Source: Bacteroidales bacterium | GTDB lineage: Bacteria; Bacteroidota; Bacteroidia; Bacteroidales; P3 | Assembly (NCBI GenBank): GCA_017550405.1 | Contig: JAFZPH010000053.1 | Coordinates: 44,108-108,107, forward strand | Direction: 5' to 3' | DNA length: 64,000 nucleotides | Shown: one piece after another, positions 1 through 10,371 of the stretch | Position numbering within the stretch: position 1 is the first letter of the stretch | How the letters are laid out: the number at the start of each line of letters is the position of its first letter | Translations under genes and position numbers: made by a program | Notes under the pieces: generated by a model | What the model was told of the DNA's origin: nothing | Databases searched by the model: none | What the model saw: the letters and a program-made list of their open reading frames with translations, nothing else

Positions 1-672
1 ATCCGTCTCAGCTACTCCATCCCTGGCCTCCACATTGGCGACACCATCCTCGACAGCCTATGCGACGGCACCTATATCACCCTGCTGCGCGACACCGCCG
101 GCTGTCCCTACTACGACACCACCGTCATCGTCCGTGACACCGACCTGATACATCTCGCCCTCTGGTCCGACGATACAATACTGTTCCTCTCCGAGAGCAC
201 TCGCCTGCATGCCACCCATATCGATGGAGCCCGCTACAGCTGGAACCACCCCAACACCCTCGACCGTCCCACCTCGCCCGACCCCTTGGCCACACCCACC
301 GACACCCTCACCGTCTACGGCGTCACAGTCACCGACAGCCTGGGATGCACTTGGTATGGCGAACTGCCCATCCACTGCATCAGCATCACCTGCGGACGAC
401 CCAATGTGTTTATCCCCAACGCCTTCTCGCCTAATGGCGACGGCCTCAACGACCGCCTTTGTTTCCGAGGCGACTATATCACCGATTTCTATATCGCCAT
501 TTACACCCGCTGGGGTGAGAAAGTATACGAAACCCACAACATCAACGACTGCTGGGATGGCCGTTACCACGACAACTGGTGCATGCCCGGCGTCTACACC
601 TACACCTGCAGCATTCAATGCGAAGCAGGCATGCACAACCTACTCAAAGGCGACATAACCATCATCCGATGA
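1..672 (+). CDS. C-terminal part of a type IX-secreted protein (gliding-motility-associated CHU_C, type B sorting domain)
   Basis: The reading frame is open from the first base, so the N-terminus lies outside the window; 223 residues are visible. The last 85 or so carry the CHU_C / type B sorting signature: VFIPNAFSPNGDGLND, then IAIYTRWGEKVYET and the closing WDGRY...PGVYTYTCSI pattern ending at the stop codon. In this family the domain directs export through the type IX secretion system to the cell surface or medium. The upstream part reads like the Ig/PKD-like repeats usual in such proteins (YGVTVTDSLGCTW). The stop codon overlaps the start of the next gene (ATGA). The function of the missing part cannot be told. 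Confidence 0.85.
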   Translation: MRLSYSIPGLHIGDTILDSLCDGTYITLLRDTAGCPYYDTTVIVRDTDLIHLALWSDDTILFLSESTRLHATHIDGARYSWNHPNTLDRPTSPDPLATPTDTLTVYGVTVTDSLGCTWYGELPIHCISITCGRPNVFIPNAFSPNGDGLNDRLCFRGDYITDFYIAIYTRWGEKVYETHNINDCWDGRYHDNWCMPGVYTYTCSIQCEAGMHNLLKGDITIIR

Positions 673-1499
673 AAGACCAGTTTGTCATAGCCTACCTTGC
701 CGACCTCAGCATGAACCAGACCGTGGTCTCCCACGCCTGCCATCTGGCGCGCATGCTCAACAAAGGGCTCATCCTCCTCTATATCGAAGACCCCCGCCTC
801 AAACTGCCCTCCGTCAACGATGCCGAGCAACAGCTCATCAAGCTCGAAGCCGACATACCCGATGTCCATCCAGCCCATGTAGCCCTCAAAGGCTCCACCT
901 CAGAGGTCATCAACGCCCTGCCCACCCTACTCAACGGGGTGGTGGCCGTGGCTGGCGTCAACCCCAAAGCCTCCTTCGGCAACCCCACGCACCCACGCCG
1001 CGTGCTTCACCACTTCTCGCAATGCAAGATAGCCTACCTCACCGTACAGCAGCCTCTCACCGACCCTTCGTCCTACAACACCGTTGCCTACAGCATCGAC
1101 TTCAACAAGGAGAGCAAAGAGAAGCTCATCTGGGCCTCCTACTTTGCACGCTTCAACCACAGCAAACTGCTCATGCTCCACTTCCAATACACCGACAGCG
1201 GCCTCCACACCAAGTGGCACAACAACGTCCTCTTCATGGACAAATTCTTCTCCGGCCTCAACGTCACCTACTCCAGCCTTCCCATCCAGGGACGCGCACT
1301 ATTCCCCGAAACTATCGTCTGCCGCTCAGCGGCCCAGGCAGGATGCGGCCTCCTCATCTCCGTCACCACCGACACTCGCAACCTCGATGTCATTGAGTGG
1401 TTCGCCGGTGTGCAGGAGCACCGCACCATCCGCAACCAACACCAACTACCCGTCCTCTTCATCAATCCCCGCAACGACATCTACGTCCTCTGCGACTAA
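669..1499 (+). CDS. Universal stress protein-like protein (tandem UspA fold)
   Basis: A 276-residue protein. The ATG at 669 overlaps the stop of the upstream surface-protein gene by four bases, which suggests translational coupling, and gives an N-terminus of the UspA type (FVIAYLADLSMNQTVVSHACHLARML, then LILLYIEDPRLK). A second similar half begins near residue 135 (NTVAYSIDFNKESKEKLIWASYFARF...LLMLHF). A longer reading from 579 exists but only duplicates the antecedent gene in another frame. Usp proteins are cytosolic nucleotide-binding stress proteins. The glycine-rich ATP-binding motif is not obvious here, so nucleotide binding is uncertain. Assignment rests on the overall pattern and two-domain length. 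Confidence 0.6.
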   Translation: MKDQFVIAYLADLSMNQTVVSHACHLARMLNKGLILLYIEDPRLKLPSVNDAEQQLIKLEADIPDVHPAHVALKGSTSEVINALPTLLNGVVAVAGVNPKASFGNPTHPRRVLHHFSQCKIAYLTVQQPLTDPSSYNTVAYSIDFNKESKEKLIWASYFARFNHSKLLMLHFQYTDSGLHTKWHNNVLFMDKFFSGLNVTYSSLPIQGRALFPETIVCRSAAQAGCGLLISVTTDTRNLDVIEWFAGVQEHRTIRNQHQLPVLFINPRNDIYVLCD

Positions 1500-1578
1500 T
1501 CCTCCCCCACAACCTCCTCTACCCTACTCCCATACATCTCTCCCATACTAATATACAATCAACAACAACCCTTCCACT

Positions 1579-4500
1579 ATGAAAAAGAACTCAATTTCTC
1601 AACAAAACAGGTTATCCTATTGCATATTACTCCTATGCCTGATGTGCAGCCCATTGCACAGCAGGGCTCTTACGCTCTGCCCCGACAGCCCCGACAGCTG
1701 CGTGATAACCCAGCTGCCCTATGTGGAGATGTTCGAAAATGACGTGAGCAACTTTCTACCATGTTGGTACAGGATGAACAACGATTCTTCATACTGCTTC
1801 TCCAACATTTATATCAACCATTTTTATAATTATTCAGAACTGTTGATACAAGGCAGCTACACTCCAACGGCTCAATACGTTGTCCTTCCCACTATCGACA
1901 GCGCCCTGCTTGCCGATAATCCATTGTACCTGCTCATCCGGTTCAGCTCTTATATTTCTTATTATAATAACGCTCATGAACTGGGAACCATGAGCGACCC
2001 AAACGATCCCAACACTTTCACCCGCATCTGCACCCTTCCCCGCTCCTATAATGGTTTCACTGGTGATACGGTTATACAACTGAATACTTTGGGTGCCAAC
2101 GACCACATTGCCCTGAAAGCCAACATAACGCCAAACTCCGACAATGATTACCTGCGGGTATACCGCATCGAAATCGACCGTATGCCTGAGTGCGGTATAG
2201 TACATAATCCCACTGTCTTGAAAAAAGGGCATTGTGGAGCTCACATCGGGTGGGAGTATACACCTGCCGACGAAAGCGACAGCACACACTTCATTGTGAG
2301 GGTATATCGCAACAGCGACTCGGCACTTGTCAGTGTCGAAACCACACACCAACAACAAGCGCTGATAGACAGTCTGGAGCCAAACACAATTTATATTGCC
2401 CACATTGCAGCATCGTGTGGCGGTGTTACCGACACACTGGAAACACTGGTGGGGTTTCAGACATTGTCCTTCTCCAGCTGCTTTCAACCCTTGGTGGTGG
2501 CCAAAGAATGGGGCGAAGACTCCATCACTATCACATGGATTCCGACCATAGGCGATACCGCCTGGTATATTTATATTCAAAACGGCTCTCGATGGGACAC
2601 CTTGGAGCGAGACTACCCCCAACGAACCTATACCTTGCGCAACCTTCAGCCCGGCACATCCTATAAGTTAAGAGTAAACTCCTTGTGCAACATCAGCCAG
2701 AGCCTCGATGCAAACACCGTTACCGTGACCACCTTATGCAGGGCTGAGGATGTACCATTTTACGAGAGTTTCGAGTACTTCTTACCTAATTGTTGGAGGA
2801 ATCCCCAATCCTACCAATCAATAGATGGCAGAATCGCAATGCGGTTACAATATTTATGGTACACCGGACTTCCCTTATTCAGCGAACCCCTCAACAACCT
2901 TTACCTATCAGGCGAACTGAAACGCTCCTATCTGGTTATTGGTGTACTGCCGGATTGGGGTACTCTGCCTAACGATCTCTATCCGATAGACACTGTGGTC
3001 AACGACTTTGATACTTGTTGGGAGTCGTTCTATGTTGACCTCTCCAATTCACCCTATTCCTCTGGACAGGTGATACTCACGAGCTTGAACAGCAGCACAA
3101 CACAGCCCATTTTTCTCGACAACCTGACAGTTGACATCAATCCCAGATGCCCACAACCAAGCCACTTACACGACTCTGCCATCACTGCCAGTTCTGCCTT
3201 CATCCGTTGGCGAGCCAATGGGAATGTTTGGAGCTACGAAGTGGAATATGGCCCCCACGGTTTTGAACACGGCACAGGCTCAACGCTACTTGTAACAGCC
3301 GCCAGTGTCACTCTCGCAGGCCTGAGGTCTGGCACCAACTACGATGTCTATATCCGTTCGCACTGCCTAAGCGGCGACACCTCGGAATGGTCGTTCCCCG
3401 TCACCTTCACCACCTTGTGCAGCAGCATCTACGACCTGCCATGGACCGAGGATTTCAGCATGTGGGAACCAAGCGTCACCTATGTCCCAACACAACCGGC
3501 TTGTTGGAATAACAGCTCAACTTTTTCAGATTTCGGAATCATTTATTCTGTATTGCCATCGGGCGACACCACTAAGGTTCTATCGTTGGGCAACGTAGTG
3601 AATTCCCCACTCACATACTTGCCACGGGTAAGCCGCTATATCCGCATACAAAGCCTTCTGGCAACTATGACCGTTTGGTACAAAAATGGAAGTGCTCTTT
3701 CCTGGATGGATGGGGGCAACCCGCCGCAGTTGGTAGTAGGGGTAAGCAAAGACATCAGCAACACCTCTACTTTCGTCACTGTCGACACACTGACTATCAC
3801 CCCAGTACCCACCACCTACGATGTAGTATTCAACAGCTACACCGATACCGGCCATTACATCACCCTCCAACTTATTGGCAACGGACACCAGACCGTGTAT
3901 CTAAATGATATCACCCTTGACATGCCGCCCGATTGTATCCGACCCACCCACCTGTGTGCTGACTCTGTCACAGCAACGCAGGCAACCCTCCGATGGCGCG
4001 AACAGGGCAGTGCCTCCGATTGGCAGATTGAGTATGGTCCCCAAGGTTTCCTTCCTGGCTCGGGCACAAGTATCGTGACGGACAGCATCTTCCTCGCCCT
4101 TACAGGCTTGTCTCCCAATACTCGTTATGAGTTCCGCGTGCGTAGTTTTTGCAACGGTAACAGTTCCACCGGATGGAGCGACACCTCGGAATGGGCGTAC
4201 CAACGCTTTGCCTTCTCCACCATCCCGAATCCTGCTCAACTGCCATACTACTGCAACTTCGAGGACTCGACCGAATCGAACCTATGGACTAGCTTCAGCA
4301 ATGGCAACTTCGCTTGGCGGTGGGGCATTGTCGATTCGGCGGACAATTCACTGGGCTACAATTTCGCAATAAGTGGCGACACAATCCTTACTCAGGTCAT
4401 AGCCAATAGCATCCTGTACCGCGACTTCGACTTTGGCACGCGCGACACATCTTCCCCCGATGCCTCCCAACGCTACACCCTCAGCTATAAATACAAAGCA

Positions 4501-6831
4501 GACCAATCTTTCTATCATAGAATTACCCCCTCCGAAAGTCGGGCAGTGCTCTGTCTTACCGACCCCCAACAACCCCTCTCCGTCTCAAACACCTTCTTAA
4601 TGTCGCCGTGGGGACCTGTCGACTCGCTGCAAAAGCTGAGGGACAGCATCATATACGATGAATGGAGTCTCGATACCGTCCAAATCGACACATTCTTCAT
4701 TGCCGACACATTTTATACAATAATACGCACCGGATGGGTGAACCATGCACAATACGGCAACTGGGAGACCGACACCATCGACCTGCCCACCCTCTATGGT
4801 ATCCATCGTTTGGCATTCTACCTCTCATCTGAAATACAATACAACGATACGCTTCTGCGTCTCTCTGTCGACGACATCAATATCTTCCCGACCCCATGCC
4901 CCGTCCCGGACAACCTGCGCGTCTCCGACATCGCCATCGACAGTGCAAACCTCTCATGGTCAGGCTTGCCAAACGCCCGTTACTTGGTGACGTACCACTG
5001 TTCCGAGCTGTCCGACCCGCTTCCCGACCAGCTTCTCACCGACACCGCCGAGACAAACCACATTACTCTCTCCGGGCTCTTCTCGTTCACCACCTATACT
5101 GTTTATGTGCAGCAAATTTGCGACAGCGGCGGACTCTCAGGTCTCTCCGCTCCCCTCCAGTTCACCACCCTGCTGTGTAACGACATCCGCAGCGACTCGG
5201 TAGCCGTCGGCCCCATTACCAGCAGCCGCTCAAGCCTGATGCCCGTGGCCTTTGCCAACCGCTACTCCTACTCCCAGCAAATAATCCCAGCCACATGGCT
5301 GAACGGTGCCGGGGTGATATATGCCGTCAACCTGTCGTATCTCCTCACCGAAAACGACACGGACGTGAACAATTACTCGCTCTATCTCGGCCACACCGAC
5401 AGCCTGTCGTTTGCCAACAACACCTTTCTCGACCCCTCGCGGCTGAGCCTTGTCTATGCCGGTCCCCTGCCCAAATCAGAAGGATGGGCAAAAATAGTGC
5501 TGCAAGCACCTTTCGTATACAACGGCAGCAGCAACCTGGTGCTGGCCATCACCAACAACGGCAGCACCGCCAAAGCCACAGCATTCAATGTGGTCTCAAC
5601 ATCCAACCCCTCCAGCATCCTGCTGCGGAGCGACTCCCCGTTCAACACCACCACACATCTATCGCTGCAACAGTCTGCCGGCATCCGCAGCCAGCATCCT
5701 CTCCACTGCCAAGCCATATTCGACTACTGCCCCGCCTGCACGTGTGCAAGCCCCGAACTCCTGACCCCCATCCTGTACATGCGACACTGCATCCTGCGCT
5801 GGCGCGACACCCATGCCGATGCCTATCAACTCAGCTACCGCGCCATCGACGCCCCTCAGTGGGACACCACCTTCATCACCACAGACACCTCTTTCCACGT
5901 CTTCGACATCGAACCCGAACGCGATTATGTCTACCGCCTGCGCCAGTTATGTGCCGACACTAGCCTCCACAACTGGTCCTACGGCCTCTTCCACACCTCC
6001 TCTACCCAGTGCCCCAACCCCCAGCATCTGGTTCTTGCCGACCTCACCCCCGACGGCGCCACTCTGCAGTGGGACCACGACGACGACTTCCTGATTTACT
6101 ACCTGCATGTCTTCAACAACATCTTCGACACCCTCATCACCACCACCGACACCCAATACACGGTCCAAAACCTCTACTACGGATTCAACTACTGCGCCAC
6201 CGTCCAGGCCCAATGCTACCCCTCGATGCCTGCCGGGGCATGGAGCGACACTATCTGTTTCACCACTCCCACCTGTCCCGACGCCACAGACCTCACCTAT
6301 ACCAACCTGCGGAGCAACAGCATCGACCTCGACTGGCGTTCGGAAGACACCATCAGTCTGTGGGAAATATCCTATGGTTCCCCGGGCTTCCACTACAATC
6401 AAGGCTCGACAGTATTCGCCGACCATCATCCCTTCACCCTCACAGGTCTCGAAAGCGAAACAGAATACGAATTGATTATCCGTTCGATATGCGGCTCCGG
6501 TTTCCCCAGCGAACACTGGTCCAACAACATCTTCTTCACCACTGCCCCTGCGGGCATCGACGACCGTCCGTCAGCCCATGGGTTCACCGTCCGGCCCAAT
6601 CCTGCCAGAGAGCGGCTCACCATCGCTCTTGGCGAAGCCATCGAAGGCCCCGTAAGGCTGACCCTCCGCAACGCACAAGGCCGCACCGTGCATCAATCCA
6701 CCCTGTCCCCCGGCACCCGCAGCAAGGTAATCACACTCAACTCCGGCACCCTAACCACCCCTCCGGGCATCTATTTCGCCACCATCTCCACAACAACTTT
6801 TTCGACCACACGAAAGTTTATTGTCGAGTGA
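1579..6831 (+). CDS. Large secreted fibronectin type III repeat protein with type IX secretion (type A) sorting domain
   Basis: 1750 residues. A signal peptide is visible (KK start, hydrophobic YCILLLCLMCSPL). The body holds about eight Cys-bounded fibronectin-III-like modules, several sharing an EYGPxGFxxGxGS motif (about residues 540, 820 and 1600) and each ending in a FTTLC-like strand. Lectin/jelly-roll-like spacers of 150-200 residues lie between them. The last 85 residues form a type A sorting domain: FTVRPNPARERLTI, LRNAQGRTV, PGIYFATI and a terminal RKFIVE. Such proteins cross the outer membrane through the type IX system, where the tail is removed or anchored to A-LPS. No catalytic domain is recognisable; an adhesin or scaffold role is likely. 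The start ATG follows a CT-rich 79-base gap. Confidence 0.85.
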   Translation: MKKNSISQQNRLSYCILLLCLMCSPLHSRALTLCPDSPDSCVITQLPYVEMFENDVSNFLPCWYRMNNDSSYCFSNIYINHFYNYSELLIQGSYTPTAQYVVLPTIDSALLADNPLYLLIRFSSYISYYNNAHELGTMSDPNDPNTFTRICTLPRSYNGFTGDTVIQLNTLGANDHIALKANITPNSDNDYLRVYRIEIDRMPECGIVHNPTVLKKGHCGAHIGWEYTPADESDSTHFIVRVYRNSDSALVSVETTHQQQALIDSLEPNTIYIAHIAASCGGVTDTLETLVGFQTLSFSSCFQPLVVAKEWGEDSITITWIPTIGDTAWYIYIQNGSRWDTLERDYPQRTYTLRNLQPGTSYKLRVNSLCNISQSLDANTVTVTTLCRAEDVPFYESFEYFLPNCWRNPQSYQSIDGRIAMRLQYLWYTGLPLFSEPLNNLYLSGELKRSYLVIGVLPDWGTLPNDLYPIDTVVNDFDTCWESFYVDLSNSPYSSGQVILTSLNSSTTQPIFLDNLTVDINPRCPQPSHLHDSAITASSAFIRWRANGNVWSYEVEYGPHGFEHGTGSTLLVTAASVTLAGLRSGTNYDVYIRSHCLSGDTSEWSFPVTFTTLCSSIYDLPWTEDFSMWEPSVTYVPTQPACWNNSSTFSDFGIIYSVLPSGDTTKVLSLGNVVNSPLTYLPRVSRYIRIQSLLATMTVWYKNGSALSWMDGGNPPQLVVGVSKDISNTSTFVTVDTLTITPVPTTYDVVFNSYTDTGHYITLQLIGNGHQTVYLNDITLDMPPDCIRPTHLCADSVTATQATLRWREQGSASDWQIEYGPQGFLPGSGTSIVTDSIFLALTGLSPNTRYEFRVRSFCNGNSSTGWSDTSEWAYQRFAFSTIPNPAQLPYYCNFEDSTESNLWTSFSNGNFAWRWGIVDSADNSLGYNFAISGDTILTQVIANSILYRDFDFGTRDTSSPDASQRYTLSYKYKADQSFYHRITPSESRAVLCLTDPQQPLSVSNTFLMSPWGPVDSLQKLRDSIIYDEWSLDTVQIDTFFIADTFYTIIRTGWVNHAQYGNWETDTIDLPTLYGIHRLAFYLSSEIQYNDTLLRLSVDDINIFPTPCPVPDNLRVSDIAIDSANLSWSGLPNARYLVTYHCSELSDPLPDQLLTDTAETNHITLSGLFSFTTYTVYVQQICDSGGLSGLSAPLQFTTLLCNDIRSDSVAVGPITSSRSSLMPVAFANRYSYSQQIIPATWLNGAGVIYAVNLSYLLTENDTDVNNYSLYLGHTDSLSFANNTFLDPSRLSLVYAGPLPKSEGWAKIVLQAPFVYNGSSNLVLAITNNGSTAKATAFNVVSTSNPSSILLRSDSPFNTTTHLSLQQSAGIRSQHPLHCQAIFDYCPACTCASPELLTPILYMRHCILRWRDTHADAYQLSYRAIDAPQWDTTFITTDTSFHVFDIEPERDYVYRLRQLCADTSLHNWSYGLFHTSSTQCPNPQHLVLADLTPDGATLQWDHDDDFLIYYLHVFNNIFDTLITTTDTQYTVQNLYYGFNYCATVQAQCYPSMPAGAWSDTICFTTPTCPDATDLTYTNLRSNSIDLDWRSEDTISLWEISYGSPGFHYNQGSTVFADHHPFTLTGLESETEYELIIRSICGSGFPSEHWSNNIFFTTAPAGIDDRPSAHGFTVRPNPARERLTIALGEAIEGPVRLTLRNAQGRTVHQSTLSPGTRSKVITLNSGTLTTPPGIYFATISTTTFSTTRKFIVE

Positions 6832-6846
6832 ACGGATTTTTTTTCG

Positions 6847-6854
6847 TATCTTTG
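6847..6854 (+). promoter_or_regulatory. Bacteroidetes -7 promoter element (TATCTTTG) for dnaG
   Basis: TATCTTTG matches the Bacteroidetes -7 consensus TAnnTTTG exactly. It lies directly behind the stop of the fibronectin-III gene and only 8 bases before the dnaG ATG, so the transcript would have almost no leader. No good -33 TTTG is present at the usual spacing; the best is TTG at 6821-6823 with a 23-base spacer. Confidence 0.55.
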
Positions 6855-6862
6855 CATCCCGA

Positions 6863-8983
6863 ATGATAAGCAAAGATACCATAGACCGCATCATGGACGC
6901 CACCCGGATAGAGGAGGTGATAGGGGAATTTGTGTCGCTGAAAAAACGGGGTGCCAACCACATCGGCTGCTGCCCGTTCCACAACGAGAAGACCCCTTCG
7001 TTCTATGTTTCGCCGTCCAAGGGCATCTTCAAATGTTTCGGTTGCGGCAAATCGGGCAACGCCGTGGGATTCCTCATGGATCACGAGCACTACACCTACC
7101 CCGAAGCCCTGCACTGGCTGGCCGATAAATATCACATCCAGATTGAGGAAGAACAGCTGACCGAGGAACAGAAAGAACGCCAAACCGAGCGCGACGGCCT
7201 GTTCCACGTAAGCGAGTTCGCCCAGAAATACTTCGCCGACCTGCTCTACAACAACGAGCTGGGGCGCAACATAGGCCTAGCCTACTTCCACCAACGCGGC
7301 CTCAGCGACGACATCATCAAGACTTTCGGACTGGGGTACTGCCTAGACGAGTGGGACAACTTCACCACCTATGCCCGACGCAACGGCTACTCCGACGCTG
7401 TGCTGGAAAAGACCGGCCTCACCATCTTCAAGGAGGACGGCAAATGCTTCGACCGTTTCAAGGGTCGCGTCATGTTCCCCATCTACAGTATCTCTGGGCG
7501 CGTGCTCGGCTTCAGTGGCCGCACCCTCTCCAAGGAGAAACAGGTGGCCAAGTATGTCAACTCGCCCGACTCCGACATCTACAACAAGAGCCATATCCTC
7601 TACGGCCTCTATCAGGCGCGCAACGCCATCGGCAAAGCCGGGAAATGCTATCTGGTGGAAGGCAACGTGGACGTGGTGTCGATGCACCAGTCAGGCGTGT
7701 GCAACACGGTTGCGTCATGCGGCACCTCCCTCACCATCGAGCAAATCCGCCTCATCAAGCGCTACACGCCCAACGTGACGGTACTCTACGACGGCGACTC
7801 GGCAGGCATCAAAGCAGCCCTGCGGGCGGTGAACCTCCTGTTTGAGGAAGGCATGCACGTGCGCGTGGTGCTCTTCCCCGACGGTGAAGACCCCGACAGC
7901 TATGCCCAGAAATATGGCTCGACCCAGCTGCAGGACTATCTGCGCGACCATGAGGAGAACTTCGTGCAGTTCAAAACCCGCGTCCTGCTCGAGGATGTGG
8001 AGAGCGACCCCATCCGCAAAGCCGAAGTGCTGAAAGAGATGGTACGCACCATCGCCCTGGTGCCCGACATGTTGGAGCGGCAGGAATACGTCAAGCAGAC
8101 CGCCGCCCGGCTGAGGACCTCCGAGACCATCCTCACCCAGGAGCTGGCCAAAACCATGGCCGCCAATGCCCAGAAGGCATGGAAAGAGCAGCAACGCAAC
8201 GAGCAGCAGCCGACACCCCCTGCCGACCAGCCCCAGCCTCCCGCCCCCGGGCAGCCATCGCCAGGCAACGCAGACACCACGCCGCTACCCCCTTCGGCCG
8301 ATCAATACAGTATCGTTCCAGGATTGGATAAGGATAGTTCTCCTACCTCATTGCAGATAACGAGCCAAGAACGAACGGCAAACGATGCCATATTGAACGA
8401 CCCTACAGCAAGCCGAGGCGGTGCAGGAGCAGAAGCGCAGGAGCGCCACCTTGTCCGTCTGCTCATCACGTCGGGCAACAAGATGATACTGCAGGACGGT
8501 GTTGACGACGAGGGAAATCCCTGCCCCATCGAGCTGTCACTTGCCGAAGTGGTGGTCGCCGAACTCACTGAAAACGAGCTGTCGTTCTCCAACCCCGTCT
8601 ACCAACAGATATACACCCTCTACCGCGATGCCGTGGAAAACGGCCAGCCGCTGCCCGACGCCAACCTCTTTGCGCAGCACACGGACAGCATCCTCCGCAA
8701 CACCGCTCTCACGTTGATGCTTACCCAATACCAAATCAGCGACCAGTGGCGCGACAAAAAGCACATTCTTGTCCCTGGACTGGAAACCCACCTGCGCCGC
8801 GACTTGGAAGAAACCATCCTCACCTTCAAGCAGAAAAAGGTTGAACATGAGCTGGAGCAGAACGCATTCCAGATACGCTCGTGTACTGACCCCGACGACA
8901 CAGTCATCCTAATGGCACAACGCAAACAGCTCATCCAGACGTGGCAAGCCGTCTGCCAGAAACTTGGTCGCGTTGTTGTATGA
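6863..8983 (+). CDS. dnaG: DNA primase DnaG
   Basis: 706 residues. DnaG makes the RNA primers for replication and is recruited by the DnaB helicase. Visible domains: CHC2 zinc finger (CCPFHNEKTPSF...KGIFKCFGCGKSG, about residues 35-70), the catalytic core, and a Toprim domain (YLVEGNVDVVSMHQSG and LYDGDSAG, about 255-320). A Pro/Gln-rich linker (about 455-495) leads to the C-terminal helicase-binding region. The start at 6863 is chosen because the sequence MISKDTIDRIMDATRIEEVIG matches the family N-terminus; the frame is open 42 bases further upstream but without family resemblance. The long linker is the only unusual feature. Confidence 0.96.
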   Translation: MISKDTIDRIMDATRIEEVIGEFVSLKKRGANHIGCCPFHNEKTPSFYVSPSKGIFKCFGCGKSGNAVGFLMDHEHYTYPEALHWLADKYHIQIEEEQLTEEQKERQTERDGLFHVSEFAQKYFADLLYNNELGRNIGLAYFHQRGLSDDIIKTFGLGYCLDEWDNFTTYARRNGYSDAVLEKTGLTIFKEDGKCFDRFKGRVMFPIYSISGRVLGFSGRTLSKEKQVAKYVNSPDSDIYNKSHILYGLYQARNAIGKAGKCYLVEGNVDVVSMHQSGVCNTVASCGTSLTIEQIRLIKRYTPNVTVLYDGDSAGIKAALRAVNLLFEEGMHVRVVLFPDGEDPDSYAQKYGSTQLQDYLRDHEENFVQFKTRVLLEDVESDPIRKAEVLKEMVRTIALVPDMLERQEYVKQTAARLRTSETILTQELAKTMAANAQKAWKEQQRNEQQPTPPADQPQPPAPGQPSPGNADTTPLPPSADQYSIVPGLDKDSSPTSLQITSQERTANDAILNDPTASRGGAGAEAQERHLVRLLITSGNKMILQDGVDDEGNPCPIELSLAEVVVAELTENELSFSNPVYQQIYTLYRDAVENGQPLPDANLFAQHTDSILRNTALTLMLTQYQISDQWRDKKHILVPGLETHLRRDLEETILTFKQKKVEHELEQNAFQIRSCTDPDDTVILMAQRKQLIQTWQAVCQKLGRVVV

Positions 8984-9039
8984 TTATGAACCAAACAAAG
9001 CCCGCCCGACGGGCAAAGAATAATAACAGTTAATAGAAA

Positions 9040-10341
9040 GTGGACATTCAGACAATAAAACTACGCTACGGCATTATCGGCAACGACCCTAAACTGCTCC
9101 TTGCCATCAACAAGGCCATCCAGGTGGCCCCCACCGACCTCAGTATCCTCATCACCGGCGAGAGCGGCGTGGGCAAAGACATCTTCTCGCGCATCATCCA
9201 CGAGAACAGCCTGCGCAAGCATGCAAAGCAAGGGCGCGGGTTGATTTCCGTGAACTGCGGCGCCATACCCGAAGGCACCATCGAGAGCGAGCTGTTCGGC
9301 CACGTGAAAGGGGCTTTCACCGGTGCCGAGAAGAACCGCAAAGGCTATTTCGAGGAGGCCGACGGCGGCACCATTTTCCTCGACGAGATTGGCGAACTAC
9401 CCCTGTCCATGCAGGTGAAGCTGTTACGTGTGCTTGAAAACGGCGAGATAATCCCCGTGGGTTCCTCCACCGCACTGAAGATAAACGTCCGCATTGTGGC
9501 CGCCACCAATGTCGACCTGGTGGCAGCTGTGAGGGGGGGACGTTTCCGCGAAGACCTCTACTACCGCCTGCAGCAGATTTCCATCTATATCCCGCCCCTG
9601 CGTGAACGCAAAGACGACATCCCGCTGCTGTTCCGCAAGTTCAGCTCGGACGTGGCCGAGAAATACCACATGCCCCCCATCGTCCTGACCGACGACGGCC
9701 GACAATATCTCATGAACTATCCCTGGTACGGCAACGTGCGCGAACTGAAGAACGTCACTGAGCAGATTTCGGTGGTGGAGACCGCCCGCACCATCAACCG
9801 CGACATACTGCAGAACTACCTCAACTATGTGCCGGAAGAGAAGATGCCCGCCCTCTTCTCCCCTGCTGCAGCGGGTGGCAACGCCCCCATCAGCGACCGC
9901 GAGTTGCTGTTGAAAGCCCTCTCCATGGGTCAGATGATCAGCGAGATGCGCAACGAGATTAACGAGCTGCGACAGGCCGTCACACAACTGGCCCAGGGAC
10001 TGCCCCTCGGTGGCACCCCCGTAGTGCCGGCACGGACAGCCGGACAGCCTTCGGCCTATCCCATCATCGAACCCTCTATGATGCCCGGACGGACGACAGA
10101 CCAACCTGTCGACAACACCCTCCACGTCATCCCGCCACACCAAACCATCGACCAACCCGAAGAGGAATTCCAAGAGTCGGAGATGGTGGAGGACGAACCC
10201 CTGGCCCTTGACGAACGCGAAAAGCGTGCCATCCGTCTGGCCCTCGAGCGCCATGGCGGCAAACGCACCCTCGCGGCCAAAGATCTCCATATCTCCGAAC
10301 GCACCCTCTACCGCAAGATAAAGGAATACGGAATCAATTAA
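9040..10341 (+). CDS. Sigma-54-dependent transcriptional activator without a receiver domain
   Basis: 433 residues starting at a GTG. The AAA+ domain begins almost at the N-terminus: Walker A GESGVGK (residues 40-46), the sigma-54 contact loop GAFTGA (91-96), and Walker B TIFLDEIGEL (about 111-120). After a Pro-rich linker (about 320-390) comes a Fis-type helix-turn-helix (RTLAAKDLHISERTLYRKIKEYG). The protein would remodel sigma-54 RNA polymerase at enhancer-type promoters. It has no N-terminal receiver, GAF or PAS module, so its activity must be controlled otherwise. A small hairpin GCCCG...CGGGC (9000-9014) separates it from dnaG; its targets cannot be read from the window. Confidence 0.9.
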   Translation: MDIQTIKLRYGIIGNDPKLLLAINKAIQVAPTDLSILITGESGVGKDIFSRIIHENSLRKHAKQGRGLISVNCGAIPEGTIESELFGHVKGAFTGAEKNRKGYFEEADGGTIFLDEIGELPLSMQVKLLRVLENGEIIPVGSSTALKINVRIVAATNVDLVAAVRGGRFREDLYYRLQQISIYIPPLRERKDDIPLLFRKFSSDVAEKYHMPPIVLTDDGRQYLMNYPWYGNVRELKNVTEQISVVETARTINRDILQNYLNYVPEEKMPALFSPAAAGGNAPISDRELLLKALSMGQMISEMRNEINELRQAVTQLAQGLPLGGTPVVPARTAGQPSAYPIIEPSMMPGRTTDQPVDNTLHVIPPHQTIDQPEEEFQESEMVEDEPLALDEREKRAIRLALERHGGKRTLAAKDLHISERTLYRKIKEYGIN

Positions 10342-10371
10342 TTCATCTGGCAACATAGTTTTTCTAATACT

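Noticed and set aside
9040..10341. NtrC-type response regulator
   Set aside because: The AAA+ domain begins within about 35 residues of the start and no receiver domain with a phospho-acceptor Asp precedes it.
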